A stretch of DNA of 15,017 nt from an uncultured Faecalibacterium sp. (lineage in GTDB: Bacteria; Bacillota; Clostridia; Oscillospirales; Ruminococcaceae): assembly GCA_900551435.1 (NCBI GenBank), contig URVW01000059.1, positions 1-15,017 on the forward strand, in the 5' to 3' direction. Positions 1 through 5,910 of the stretch are shown here, in pieces. The notes below the pieces were generated by a model, which saw only the letters and a program-made list of their open reading frames with translations, was not told the origin of the DNA and did not search any database. Made by a program: the position numbers and the translations under genes. The first letter of the stretch is position 1, and the number at the start of each line of letters is the position of its first letter.

Positions 1-94
1 CAAGATAAAACTTTTTTCGTCCAGCAGGGGTTGCCCGACCTGCCAAAGGCTCCCCCTCTGGGGGAGCTGTCACCGAAGGTGACTGAGAGGGTTA
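1..94 (+). repeat. Double-hairpin intergenic repeat, copy A
   Basis: The first hairpin is GCTCCCCC-TCT-GGGGGAGC (8-bp stem). The second is GTCACC-GAA-GGTGAC, followed by the tail GACTGAGAGGG. The upstream flank (AAGATAAAACTTT…CCAGCAGGGG…CGACCTGCCAAAG) also matches copy B at 10653-10750, which lies in opposite orientation. The element ends in TTA, which on the minus strand is the TAA stop codon of the DUF1836 gene. It may begin before the window. I recall such elements as abundant between genes in Faecalibacterium-like genomes; their role is unknown to me. Confidence 0.85.
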
Positions 95-640
95 CGCCAG
101 ATCGGCCAGAATGTCCGGCCACAGCGCCTCTTCCTGCCGCATGACGGCGAAGGCGCAGTCAAGATACATCTTGTTCACGGCCGAAATGATGGTGCTGCGC
201 AGAAGCAGCTTTTCCTCTCCGGCATCCTCGGCGAGGTCGCGGATGGTGTGCGTCAGCCCGAACACATAGGGCACGCAGTTCTCCACCTCGTCGCAGAAAT
301 AGTCGTAGGCTTGCGCGGCGGAACAGTGCGCCCTCTGCATTTTGAACAGCGTATCGATGTTTTCCATCGAGAGCACATTCTTGGAAACGACGATGTAGAT
401 CAGGCCGGCCAGCTGCTCCCGGGTGTATTTTTTCTTGACAGGGTGGCTGATGATCCCTTTCTTGACGTAGTTGCTCACCATCGACGCGGTAAGCTCCACC
501 CCTTCGAATGCGCGAAAATACCCGTTGACGAACTGAACGGTCTGGTCGAGATACAGCCCCACGGACGGAAGGTCTGCGTACCGGGGCAGGGCAAACCCGG
601 CGGCACAGGCCGCAATGCGGCGGTTCGATTCTTGTTTCAT
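92..640 (-). CDS. DUF1836 domain-containing protein (MerR-like DNA-binding fold)
   Basis: This encodes a 182-residue cytoplasmic protein of the DUF1836 family, which is common in Firmicutes and predicted to bind DNA through a MerR-like winged helix. Residues 18-36 (ALPRYADLPSVGLYLDQTV) match the usual family opening. The segment around residues 52-82 (SMVSNYVKKGII…KKKYTREQLAGLIYIVV) is the expected helix-turn-helix and wing. The start at 640 was preferred over an upstream extension because a good promoter ends only seven bases before this ATG. No Shine-Dalgarno sequence is visible, so the message is probably leaderless. The stop codon lies in repeat copy A. The gene is divergent from the degV-like gene and could regulate it; that is inference only. 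Confidence 0.85.
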   Translation of the reverse strand: MKQESNRRIAACAAGFALPRYADLPSVGLYLDQTVQFVNGYFRAFEGVELTASMVSNYVKKGIISHPVKKKYTREQLAGLIYIVVSKNVLSMENIDTLFKMQRAHCSAAQAYDYFCDEVENCVPYVFGLTHTIRDLAEDAGEEKLLLRSTIISAVNKMYLDCAFAVMRQEEALWPDILADLA

Positions 641-646
641 GCGGAT

Positions 647-675
647 AGTATAGCGTATTTTGGGGCCGGGGTCAA
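647..675 (-). promoter_or_regulatory. Promoter of the DUF1836 gene, predicting a leaderless mRNA
   Basis: On the minus strand TTGACC (670-675) and TATACT (647-652) are separated by 17 bp. The expected transcription start, about seven bases past the -10 box, falls on or next to the A of the ATG at 640. There is no room for a ribosome binding site. Confidence 0.75.
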
Positions 676-705
676 CCGTCTTGTGAAAACTTTTGAAAGA
701 ATCTG

Positions 706-728
706 CGAAAACAGTTGACAGGTTTTCG
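706..728. promoter_or_regulatory. Inverted repeat over the degV -35 box (possible operator)
   Basis: The arms CGAAAAC (706-712) and GTTTTCG (722-728) are perfect inverted repeats with a 9-bp spacer containing the TTGACA box of the degV-like gene. A second, imperfect dyad (GGTTTTCG/AAAAACC, 721-735) overlaps the right arm. The position would suit a repressor. The binding protein is unknown; the adjacent DUF1836 protein is a candidate. Confidence 0.45.
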
Positions 729-743
729 AAAAACCGATATAAT
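715..743 (+). promoter_or_regulatory. Consensus sigma-70 type promoter of the degV-like gene
   Basis: TTGACA (715-720) and TATAAT (738-743) both match consensus exactly and are separated by 17 bp. The transcript would have a leader of about 45 bases before the ATG at 798. Confidence 0.9.
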
Positions 744-797
744 GGCTTCAACGATTGGAACGAACTGCGGCCCCGCCGCTGAAATAGGAGAATGCTT

Positions 798-1637
798 ATG
801 AAAACCAAAATCGTCGTGGATTCTGCCGCGAGCCTGTATGCACTGGAAGGCGTTGACTTCGCCTGTGTGCCGCTGAAGATCATCACCGACCACGAGGAAT
901 ATCACGACGACGGCACGCTGGACGCTGTGGGCATGGCCACGACCCTGCGCACCTACAAGGGCCGCACGTCCACGTCCTGCCCCAACGTCAGCGACTGGCT
1001 GGCCGCTTACGGCGACGCCGACGAGGTGTACGCCATCACCATCACGGGCACGCTGTCGGGCAGCTACAACGCCGCCCAGCTGGCCGCGGAGGAATATCAG
1101 CAGGACCACCCGGGCAAGCGGGTCTTCGTGCTGGACAGCCTGTCCACCGGCCCGGAGCAGACCCTGCTGGCCGAGCACCTGCGGGACCTTCTGGCGCAGG
1201 GCATGGAATTTGACGATGTGTGTGAAGAAATGCTTCGCTATCACAAGCACACCCACCTGCTGTTCTCGCTGGAATCGCTGGCGAATCTGGCCCGCAACGG
1301 CCGCGTGAAGCCCGCCGTCGCCGCCGTGGCGCGGATGCTGGGCATCCGGGTCATCGGTCAGGCCAGCGAGGGAGGGGAGCTGGACGTCCTCTGCAAGACC
1401 CGCGGCGAGCACGGCGCACTGGAACGCATCGTCCTCGAGCTGAAGGAGCGCGGCTACACCAACGGCAAGGTGAACATCTCGCATTGCGGTAACCCCGCCG
1501 CCGCCGAGCGCCTGAAGCACATGATCGAAGCCGTGTTCGAGGGCGCGCAGGTGGCCGTCTCCGAGTGCGGCGGCCTGTGCAGCTACTACGCCGAGCTGGG
1601 CGGTCTGCTGGTGGGGTATGAGGACGCGGACGCGTAA
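798..1637 (+). CDS. DegV family fatty-acid-binding protein (FakB-like)
   Basis: This encodes 279 residues, the usual DegV length. Family members bind a fatty acid; FakB proteins present it to the kinase FakA for phosphorylation and entry into phospholipid synthesis. Visible motifs are the N-terminal VVDSAASL (residues 6-13), the TSTS-CPNVSDW segment near 58-67, TGTLSGSYNAA (83-93), DSLSTG (113-118), SLESLANLARNGRV (157-170) and the terminal GGLLVGYE (268-275). An ATG also exists at 792, but AGGAG at 786-790 is correctly spaced (7 bases) only for the ATG at 798. No fakA is in the window. It precedes the cardiolipin synthase, so both neighbours relate to membrane lipids, although that gene has its own promoter. 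The exact lipid ligand cannot be told. Confidence 0.9.
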   Translation: MKTKIVVDSAASLYALEGVDFACVPLKIITDHEEYHDDGTLDAVGMATTLRTYKGRTSTSCPNVSDWLAAYGDADEVYAITITGTLSGSYNAAQLAAEEYQQDHPGKRVFVLDSLSTGPEQTLLAEHLRDLLAQGMEFDDVCEEMLRYHKHTHLLFSLESLANLARNGRVKPAVAAVARMLGIRVIGQASEGGELDVLCKTRGEHGALERIVLELKERGYTNGKVNISHCGNPAAAERLKHMIEAVFEGAQVAVSECGGLCSYYAELGGLLVGYEDADA

Positions 1638-1641
1638 AAGC

Positions 1642-1670
1642 TTGCAAAATCCCCGAAACCGCGCTATACT
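1642..1670 (+). promoter_or_regulatory. Promoter of the cardiolipin synthase gene
   Basis: TTGCAA (1642-1647) and TATACT (1665-1670) are separated by 17 bp and begin five bases after the degV stop codon, so the synthase can be transcribed separately. Confidence 0.7.
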
Positions 1671-1713
1671 ATCTCCATCGTAAAGGCCGCGTCGCGGCGG
1701 GGGGAGGTACAGC

Positions 1714-3243
1714 GTGTTCAGACGGTCATTCGTTAAATTTTTCAGCCGGGTCCTCAACCGGGCCACCATCACCATCGCGCTGGTGGTGCTGCAGGCCGCG
1801 TGGCTGCTGTGGGCGTTCTGGACGTTCACGACCGGGCGGGTCTGGCTGAATGGCTCTCTGAAATTGTTGAGTATCCTCATCGTGCTCTACCTCGTCCGCA
1901 AGGACGAAAACAGCGCCTATAAAATCGGCTGGATCGTCCTCATCGGGGTGCTGCCGCTGCTGGGCGGGGCGCTGTATCTGGCCTTTGGCAACAAGGCCCC
2001 GGCCAAGCGTCTGCGCGAGCGGATGCAGAAGGTCGAACAGGCCCACACCGCCGACCTTGCCCCGCAGGAGGGCCAGACCGACACGCTGGAACTTTCGTGC
2101 AAAAATATGAGCCGCTATGTAGAGCGGTACGGCCCCTATCCGGCGTGGAAGAACACCGCCGCCGAATATTTCCCCTGCGGCGAGGCCATGTATCCGAAGC
2201 TTCTGGCAGATCTGGAACAGGCCGAAAAGTTCATCTTTCTGGAATTTTTCATCGTGAAAACGGGGAAAATGTGGGACGGTGTGGAAGCCATCCTCAAGCG
2301 CAAGGCTGCCGAGGGCGTGGACGTCCGCCTGATCTACGACGACTTCGGAAGTCTGCTGGGCTTGCCGACGGATTTCGTCATTCGGATGGAGAAAAATCGC
2401 ATCCATTGCATCCCGTTCAACCCGGTGGTCCCGCTGGTGTCGCTGGTGATGAACCACCGCGACCACCGCAAAATTGTGGTCATCGACGGCAACGTGGCCT
2501 ATACCGGCGGCGTCAACCTCGCGGATGAATACATCAACGCAGAGCACCGCTTCGGCTACTGGAAAGACGCCTCCATCCGGCTGGAAGGCGCGGCGGTCTG
2601 GAACTTTACCGTGATGTTCCTCAACTGCTGGAACGCCTTCCGCCCGCTCGAGACCGACTACGCGCCCTATGCGCCCACGCGGCTCCCCAAGCAGCAGGAC
2701 GGCATCGTGCAGCCCTACTCCGACAGCCCGCTGGACGAAGAGCCGCTGGCCGAAACGGTCTACCTGAACATCCTCTCGCAAGCCAAGCGCTACGTTTATA
2801 TCTACACGCCCTACCTCGCGGTCGGCGAAGAAATGCTCGATGCTCTGAAGAATGCGGCCAAGCGCGGCGTGGATGTGCGGTTGGTGCTCCCGGGCATTCC
2901 GGACAAAAAGCTGGTGTTCCGGCTCAGCCGGTCCTACTATGTGCCGCTCATCCGGGCGGGCGTGCGCATCTACGAGTACACCCCCGGCTTTCTCCACGCC
3001 AAGTGCTATGTCAGCGACGACCGCGTGGCCGTGGTGGGCAGCATCAACATGGATTACCGCAGCCTGTTCTTGCATTTTGAGTGCGGGGCGCTGCTGTTCC
3101 ATAACAGTCAGGTCATCGCCCTGCGCGACGATGTGCGGGCCACGCTGCCCCAGTGCCGCGAGGTGCAGCTCTCCGACTGCCGCACCTCGCTTCCCGGCAC
3201 GCTGCTGGACAGCGTTCTGCGTCTGCTGAGTCCGCTGATGTGA
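1714..3243 (+). CDS. cls: Cardiolipin synthase, phospholipase D superfamily
   Basis: This encodes a 509-residue membrane enzyme that condenses two phosphatidylglycerol molecules into cardiolipin and glycerol. Two hydrophobic segments (about residues 18-40 and 47-62) and a third at about 71-91 form the N-terminal anchor (PLDc_N-like). Both catalytic HxKxxxxD motifs are intact: H251/K253/D258 within HRKIVVIDG, and H428/K430/D435 within HAKCYVSDD. Each is followed by the usual glycine/asparagine segment (TGGVNLADEY; GSINMDYRS). The start is GTG, chosen because GGGGAGG at 1701-1707 lies six bases upstream and the membrane anchor follows directly. Length and architecture are normal for bacterial Cls. 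Among PLD family members a phosphatidyltransferase with another substrate is possible but less likely. Confidence 0.93.
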   Translation: MFRRSFVKFFSRVLNRATITIALVVLQAAWLLWAFWTFTTGRVWLNGSLKLLSILIVLYLVRKDENSAYKIGWIVLIGVLPLLGGALYLAFGNKAPAKRLRERMQKVEQAHTADLAPQEGQTDTLELSCKNMSRYVERYGPYPAWKNTAAEYFPCGEAMYPKLLADLEQAEKFIFLEFFIVKTGKMWDGVEAILKRKAAEGVDVRLIYDDFGSLLGLPTDFVIRMEKNRIHCIPFNPVVPLVSLVMNHRDHRKIVVIDGNVAYTGGVNLADEYINAEHRFGYWKDASIRLEGAAVWNFTVMFLNCWNAFRPLETDYAPYAPTRLPKQQDGIVQPYSDSPLDEEPLAETVYLNILSQAKRYVYIYTPYLAVGEEMLDALKNAAKRGVDVRLVLPGIPDKKLVFRLSRSYYVPLIRAGVRIYEYTPGFLHAKCYVSDDRVAVVGSINMDYRSLFLHFECGALLFHNSQVIALRDDVRATLPQCREVQLSDCRTSLPGTLLDSVLRLLSPLM

Positions 3244-3633
3244 AGGGGAGAGTGGGTGCGAATCTGTATACGTCTCTGTGCCTGTCACCGGCGCATTCTC
3301 GCTGTTGGGATGTGAGCGTGCATCTGTACATCTGCACCCGCGCCCCAGAGCGCCGCAGCGGCGAGCTTGCTGTTGGGATGTGAGCGTGCATCTGTACCCC
3401 ACATCGTTGTTGTCAAATGTGAACCGTGGGCAAAAGAGCTTGCGGACCGGTTCGCGCAAGCCTGTGAAGGCTTTGCGGCAAAGGTTCCGCCGAAGGGCTT
3501 GCGGCAGAATGTCGCAGGGGCCAAACGTCGGAAAGGGTAGACGTGTGCGGGAAAGACGAATGTGTGGTTGTGAAAGTTTTGTAACAAAAATATGAAATCT
3601 GGAAATTTTTTGCGGTTTCACCTAAAAACTGGC
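3244..3633. repeat. Non-coding repeat-rich intergenic region
   Basis: No convincing gene is present. A 29-bp exact direct repeat (GCTGTTGGGATGTGAG… ending CATCTGTAC) occurs at 3301-3329 and 3369-3397, a 68-bp period. A degenerate third copy (GTGCGAATCTGTATA) lies near 3255-3269. Positions 3431-3510 hold three imperfect copies of a GAAGGGCTTGCGGCA-type unit and a hairpin GCTTGCG (3438-3444)/CGCAAGC (3455-3461). The open frames across this region are compositionally odd, overlap on both strands and lack ribosome binding sites. Confidence 0.7.
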
Positions 3634-3662
3634 AGCACTGGAAAATCCAGTGCTTTCTTTTT
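3634..3662 (+). terminator. Rho-independent terminator
   Basis: The stem is AGCACTGGA (3634-3642) with TCCAGTGCT (3646-3654) around an AAA loop, followed by TTCTTTTT. It lies 390 bases after cls, so it ends either a long cls 3' region or an unrecognised small transcript, and it insulates the mobile element from upstream reading. Confidence 0.85.
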
Positions 3663-3673
3663 GCCCGGAAATA

Positions 3674-3682
3674 TGCTATGAT
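3674..3682 (+). promoter_or_regulatory. Possible extended -10 promoter of the replication gene
   Basis: TGC-TATGAT forms an extended -10 element just after the terminator and about 34 bases before the start codon at 3716. No -35 box is visible at the normal spacing. Confidence 0.45.
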
Positions 3683-3715
3683 TGAGAAAAATCAACAAAA
3701 AGGGAGGTGAAACCC

Positions 3716-4528
3716 ATGGATATGGATCACTCGAAGGGCTTCGTGGCCGTCCCGCGCGGCCTGACCGACTGGGAGTGGTACACCGACGCCAACACCGCGC
3801 GGGTGTATCTCCACCTGCTGCTCACCGCCAACTGGCAGGACAAGCGCTGGCAGGGCATCAACGTCAAGGCCGGCCAGCTGGTCACAAGCCAAGCGCATCT
3901 GGCGGAGCAGCTTGGATTGAGCGTTCGGAACATCCGAACTGCTTTGGAGCACTTGCAGATGACAGGCGAAGTGACAGTCAAAATAGGGTCAAAATATAGC
4001 TTGATAACGATCAAAAACTATGATTCTATTACAGCGACCGACAGGCTGGCTGACAGGCAAACGACAGGCGACCGACAGGCAAGTGACAACAACTTAACCA
4101 TGAATACCATGAAAACCAGACTAGAGTCGTCTGCGGCAGAGCCGCCGCCGCTGGACCCGACGACGACCGCACTCCGGATGGAGTTTGAGACGAGCATCGG
4201 CAAGCTTGGCGTCACAGGCCAAAAGCAGCTTTCCCGCTATGCAGAGCGGCTGGGGGCCAATCTGGTGAGCGAGATCATCCGCAAATGCGCCGAGACCGGC
4301 GGCCACAGCTGGGCCTATGTCCGCAAAGCCCTCGCGGAAGCCGAGGCGCAGGACTGCCAATCGGTTGAGGAATATCGACTCACGAACCCCATCGGCGGCT
4401 CCCGCTCTAAGCGCGTGGACCGCCCCGCCCCCAGCGGCAACGATTTTCTGAAGAATGCCGTCCACCGCAGACCGCTGGGGAAGGGGAGCAGGAACGCGAA
4501 AAGACAGGAAGAGGGGGTGGCGGGGTGA
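3716..4528 (+). CDS. Phage-type replication initiator (DnaD-like replisome organizer)
   Basis: This encodes 270 residues. Residues 1-105 form an N-terminal winged-helix region (RGLTDWEWY…LVTSQAHLAEQLGLSVRNIRTALEHL…KYSLITIKNYD) typical of phage replication initiators. Residues 105-127 are a linker (TATDRLADRQTTGDRQASDNN) whose codons spell GACAGGC iterons. Residues 150-210 are a DnaD-like C-terminal helical domain ending in SWAYVRKALAEA. Residues 233-256 repeat the tail of the chromosomal DnaD-like protein encoded at 8739-9662. The ATG at 3716 is eight bases after AGGGAGG, which favours it over the GTG at 3707. It should bind the element's origin and recruit the host helicase loader. It converges with the broken gene at 4530-4788, one base away. 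Confidence 0.85.
   Translation: MDMDHSKGFVAVPRGLTDWEWYTDANTARVYLHLLLTANWQDKRWQGINVKAGQLVTSQAHLAEQLGLSVRNIRTALEHLQMTGEVTVKIGSKYSLITIKNYDSITATDRLADRQTTGDRQASDNNLTMNTMKTRLESSAAEPPPLDPTTTALRMEFETSIGKLGVTGQKQLSRYAERLGANLVSEIIRKCAETGGHSWAYVRKALAEAEAQDCQSVEEYRLTNPIGGSRSKRVDRPAPSGNDFLKNAVHRRPLGKGSRNAKRQEEGVAG
3961..4090 (+). other. Iteron-type replication origin inside the initiator gene
   Basis: GACAGGC or close variants begin at 3961, 3973 (GACAGTC), 4040, 4052, 4063, 4074 and 4085 (GACAAC). The right cluster has 11-12 bp spacing, about one DNA turn. The stretch between the clusters (about 3980-4035) is AT-rich, as expected of a DNA-unwinding element. Phages such as lambda carry iterons and origin inside the initiator gene at the interdomain linker, which is where these lie. 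Function is inferred from architecture. Confidence 0.65.
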
Positions 4529-4529
4529 T

Positions 4530-4788
4530 TTAATCGATGATTTCGGCGGTCTTTCCGGTAAAATCATGCTCGCCAGCGATTGCAATTCGCGGGCCAATAT
4601 CGTAGGCGTTGATACGAGGATATGTTACGCCGTCGATTTTTACGGCTCTTCCGGGAATGACGAAAAGCTGGTCAGATGGAAATGCATAGAGCCAAGATTT
4701 GGACTGTCAGTGGATTTTTCACAGTGCATCTCCTTTCCACCCAGCGTTCCGGTTCCAGCGGTTCGCTGGGCTTTTCGTTGTTGGTCAT
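4530..4788 (-). pseudogene. Frameshifted small gene of the element (function unknown)
   Basis: On the minus strand an ATG at 4786-4788 has a strong GGAGGT site (4795-4800, six bases away) and opens MTNNEKPSEPLEPERW…, but the frame closes after 38 residues. A second frame, one base off, runs to the TAA at 4530-4532 and reads as natural protein (SKSWLYAFPSDQLFVIPG…, DGVTYPRINAYDIGPR…, …FTGKTAEIID). It has no ATG, GTG or TTG start. Joined by a single shift near 4700 the product would have about 85 residues. It follows the XRE gene in the same direction and probably the same transcript. Alternatives are a sequencing error, a programmed shift, or a 38-residue peptide on its own. Confidence 0.5.
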
Positions 4789-4812
4789 GGGGTTACCTCC
4801 TTTTTTAGCACA

Positions 4813-4828
4813 CTCGCAAAAACGCGAG
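4813..4828. promoter_or_regulatory. Operator-like palindrome O1 (CTCGC-N6-GCGAG)
   Basis: CTCGCAAAAACGCGAG lies two bases beyond the stop codon of the XRE gene and before the next gene's ribosome binding site on the minus strand. It shares its arms and spacing with O2 at 5062-5077. It could instead be an RNA hairpin between the two cistrons. Confidence 0.55.
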
Positions 4829-4830
4829 TA

Positions 4831-5040
4831 TCACAGCAAAAAGATAGATTTGTACTCTTTTGCCGAAAGCTTCAATATCGAAGCGATATCATGCATTTCA
4901 CCGACAGTAAACTTCAGGCCACCGGAATATAGTTTCCGGTACAAAGTGCTTGCATCCATGCCGAGTTTACCGGTCAACTCCTTATGAGTCATGCCACGCT
5001 CTTTGAGCTTTCCCTTGAGTAAATTCATGTTGGTAGACAT
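4831..5040 (-). CDS. Small XRE-family Cro-like regulator
   Basis: This encodes 69 residues that consist almost only of a helix-turn-helix domain. Residues 17-38 (MTHKELTGKLGMDASTLYRKLY) are the motif, and GGLKFTVGEMHDIASILKLS follows as in Cro/CI-like proteins. AAGGAGGTGA lies 10 bases before the ATG, slightly long but strong. It is transcribed away from the LexA/CI-like repressor gene, with at least three palindromic sites in between, as in the Cro/CI switch of temperate phages. It is probably the antagonist of that repressor; which one binds which operator cannot be read from sequence. Confidence 0.85.
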   Translation of the reverse strand: MSTNMNLLKGKLKERGMTHKELTGKLGMDASTLYRKLYSGGLKFTVGEMHDIASILKLSAKEYKSIFLL

Positions 5041-5061
5041 TGACTATTCACCTCCTTTCGA

Positions 5062-5077
5062 CTCGCATAAATGCGAG
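5062..5077. promoter_or_regulatory. Operator-like palindrome O2 (CTCGC-N6-GCGAG)
   Basis: CTCGCATAAATGCGAG is a perfect dyad located between the predicted transcription start and the ribosome binding site of the XRE gene. A bound protein there would block that transcript. Confidence 0.6.
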
Positions 5078-5088
5078 CTTCTGCAAAT

Positions 5089-5117
5089 CGAATAACACGC
5101 AGATAAATAGAAGTCAA
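5089..5117 (-). promoter_or_regulatory. Possible promoter of the XRE gene
   Basis: On the minus strand TTGACT (5112-5117) is 17 bp from a weak -10 box TATTCG (5089-5094). It is flanked by operators O2 and O3. The weak -10 box lowers confidence. Confidence 0.45.
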
Positions 5118-5124
5118 TAGAAAA

Positions 5125-5140
5125 CTTGCAATTTTGCAAG
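5125..5140. promoter_or_regulatory. Operator-like palindrome O3 (CTTGC-N6-GCAAG)
   Basis: CTTGCAATTTTGCAAG has perfect 7-bp arms around TT and lies midway between the divergent promoters. It has the same 5-6-5 layout as O1 and O2, with one arm position changed symmetrically (C/G to T/A). Confidence 0.65.
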
Positions 5141-5154
5141 AAAATATTTGATTT

Positions 5155-5183
5155 TTTGCAATTTTCTATTGCAATTTTGCGAC
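5155..5183. promoter_or_regulatory. Half-site and imperfect operators O5 and O4
   Basis: TTTGCAATTTTCTATT (5155-5170) keeps the left arm and centre of O3. ATTGCAATTTTGCGAC (5168-5183) keeps most of both arms. The second covers the probable -35 box of the repressor gene, so it would mediate autorepression. Confidence 0.5.
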
Positions 5184-5197
5184 TTTTCGTGTATTCT
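5169..5197 (+). promoter_or_regulatory. Possible promoter of the LexA/CI-like repressor gene
   Basis: TTGCAA (5169-5174) and TATTCT (5192-5197) are 17 bp apart, each a 4-of-6 match. The -35 box is inside operator O4. Confidence 0.45.
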
Positions 5198-5217
5198 CTT
5201 ATCAAGAGGTGATGAAT

Positions 5218-5859
5218 ATGACCACCGGCGAAAGAATGAAGCAACGTAGAAAAGAAATTGGATTCTCAGCCGAAAAAGTTGCCGAACGGCTTGGTGTTTC
5301 TCCAGCAACTATCTATAGATATGAAAAAGGCGATATCGAAAAGGTTCCAGTTGATAGTTTGGCAGAGTTGGCGAGAATTCTTCAAACTACCCCCGCCTAT
5401 CTGATGGGGTGGGAAGAAGAATCTGCTCCTCGGAAAAAGAAGCCCACCATCCCTCCCGGTTTCATCCCGATGCCGAAGATGGTAAAGGTCCCGCTGATCG
5501 GGGCCATTGCATGTGGCGACCCCATCACCGCAGAACAGAATGTGGAAGGCCGCATCGACGCTCCGGAGGATATGCGTTGTGATTTTGCCCTGCGCTGCCA
5601 CGGCGACAGCATGGTGGGTGCTGGCATCCACGACGGCGACGCGGTGTATATCCGCATCCAGCCCGAGGTGGAGAACGGCGAGATCGCCGCCGTGCGCATC
5701 GGCGACGAAGCGACACTGAAGAGGGTGTATTACAGCGGCGATACCCTGACCCTGATGCCCGCGAACCCTGCCTATGCACCGCTGGTCTACACCGGCCCTC
5801 AGCTGGAAGAGATCCAGATCGAGGGCAAGGCCCTCGGCTGGACCCACTGGGTGGGGTAA
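5218..5859 (+). CDS. LexA/CI-type self-cleaving repressor (XRE HTH plus S24 peptidase)
   Basis: This encodes 213 residues. Residues 2-62 are an XRE helix-turn-helix (AEKVAERLGVSPATIYRYEKGD). After a charged and proline-rich linker (65-85) comes a LexA/S24 autoprotease domain with the likely cleavage site C99-G100 in GAIACGDP, the serine S131 in HGDSMVGAGI and the lysine K168 in ATLKRVYY. It should hold the element repressed and cleave itself on RecA activation after DNA damage. ATGs at 5212 and 5218 and a GTG at 5209 are in frame; AGAGG at 5205-5209 is spaced best (8 bases) for 5218. DNA encoding the first domain is AT-rich and that of the protease GC-rich, hinting at a domain exchange. Confidence 0.9.
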   Translation: MTTGERMKQRRKEIGFSAEKVAERLGVSPATIYRYEKGDIEKVPVDSLAELARILQTTPAYLMGWEEESAPRKKKPTIPPGFIPMPKMVKVPLIGAIACGDPITAEQNVEGRIDAPEDMRCDFALRCHGDSMVGAGIHDGDAVYIRIQPEVENGEIAAVRIGDEATLKRVYYSGDTLTLMPANPAYAPLVYTGPQLEEIQIEGKALGWTHWVG

Positions 5860-5910
5860 TTTTTTTTAGATTGTAAATGTAATATGTAAAGAGTTAAAAA
5901 GGGAAACAGG

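Noticed and set aside
3301..3397. Possible CRISPR array
   Set aside because: Only two full repeats are present, the interval is not spacer-like in a series, and no cas genes are nearby.
3285..3587. Open frame of about 100 codons on the minus strand in the non-coding region after cls
   Set aside because: It runs through direct repeats, overlaps frames on the other strand, has no ribosome binding site and no protein-like pattern.
1726..3621. Very long minus-strand open frame opposite the cardiolipin synthase
   Set aside because: It is a shadow of a GC-rich real gene, with histidine- and arginine-rich low-complexity translation. Similar shadows lie opposite the DnaD, DnaC and ABC genes.
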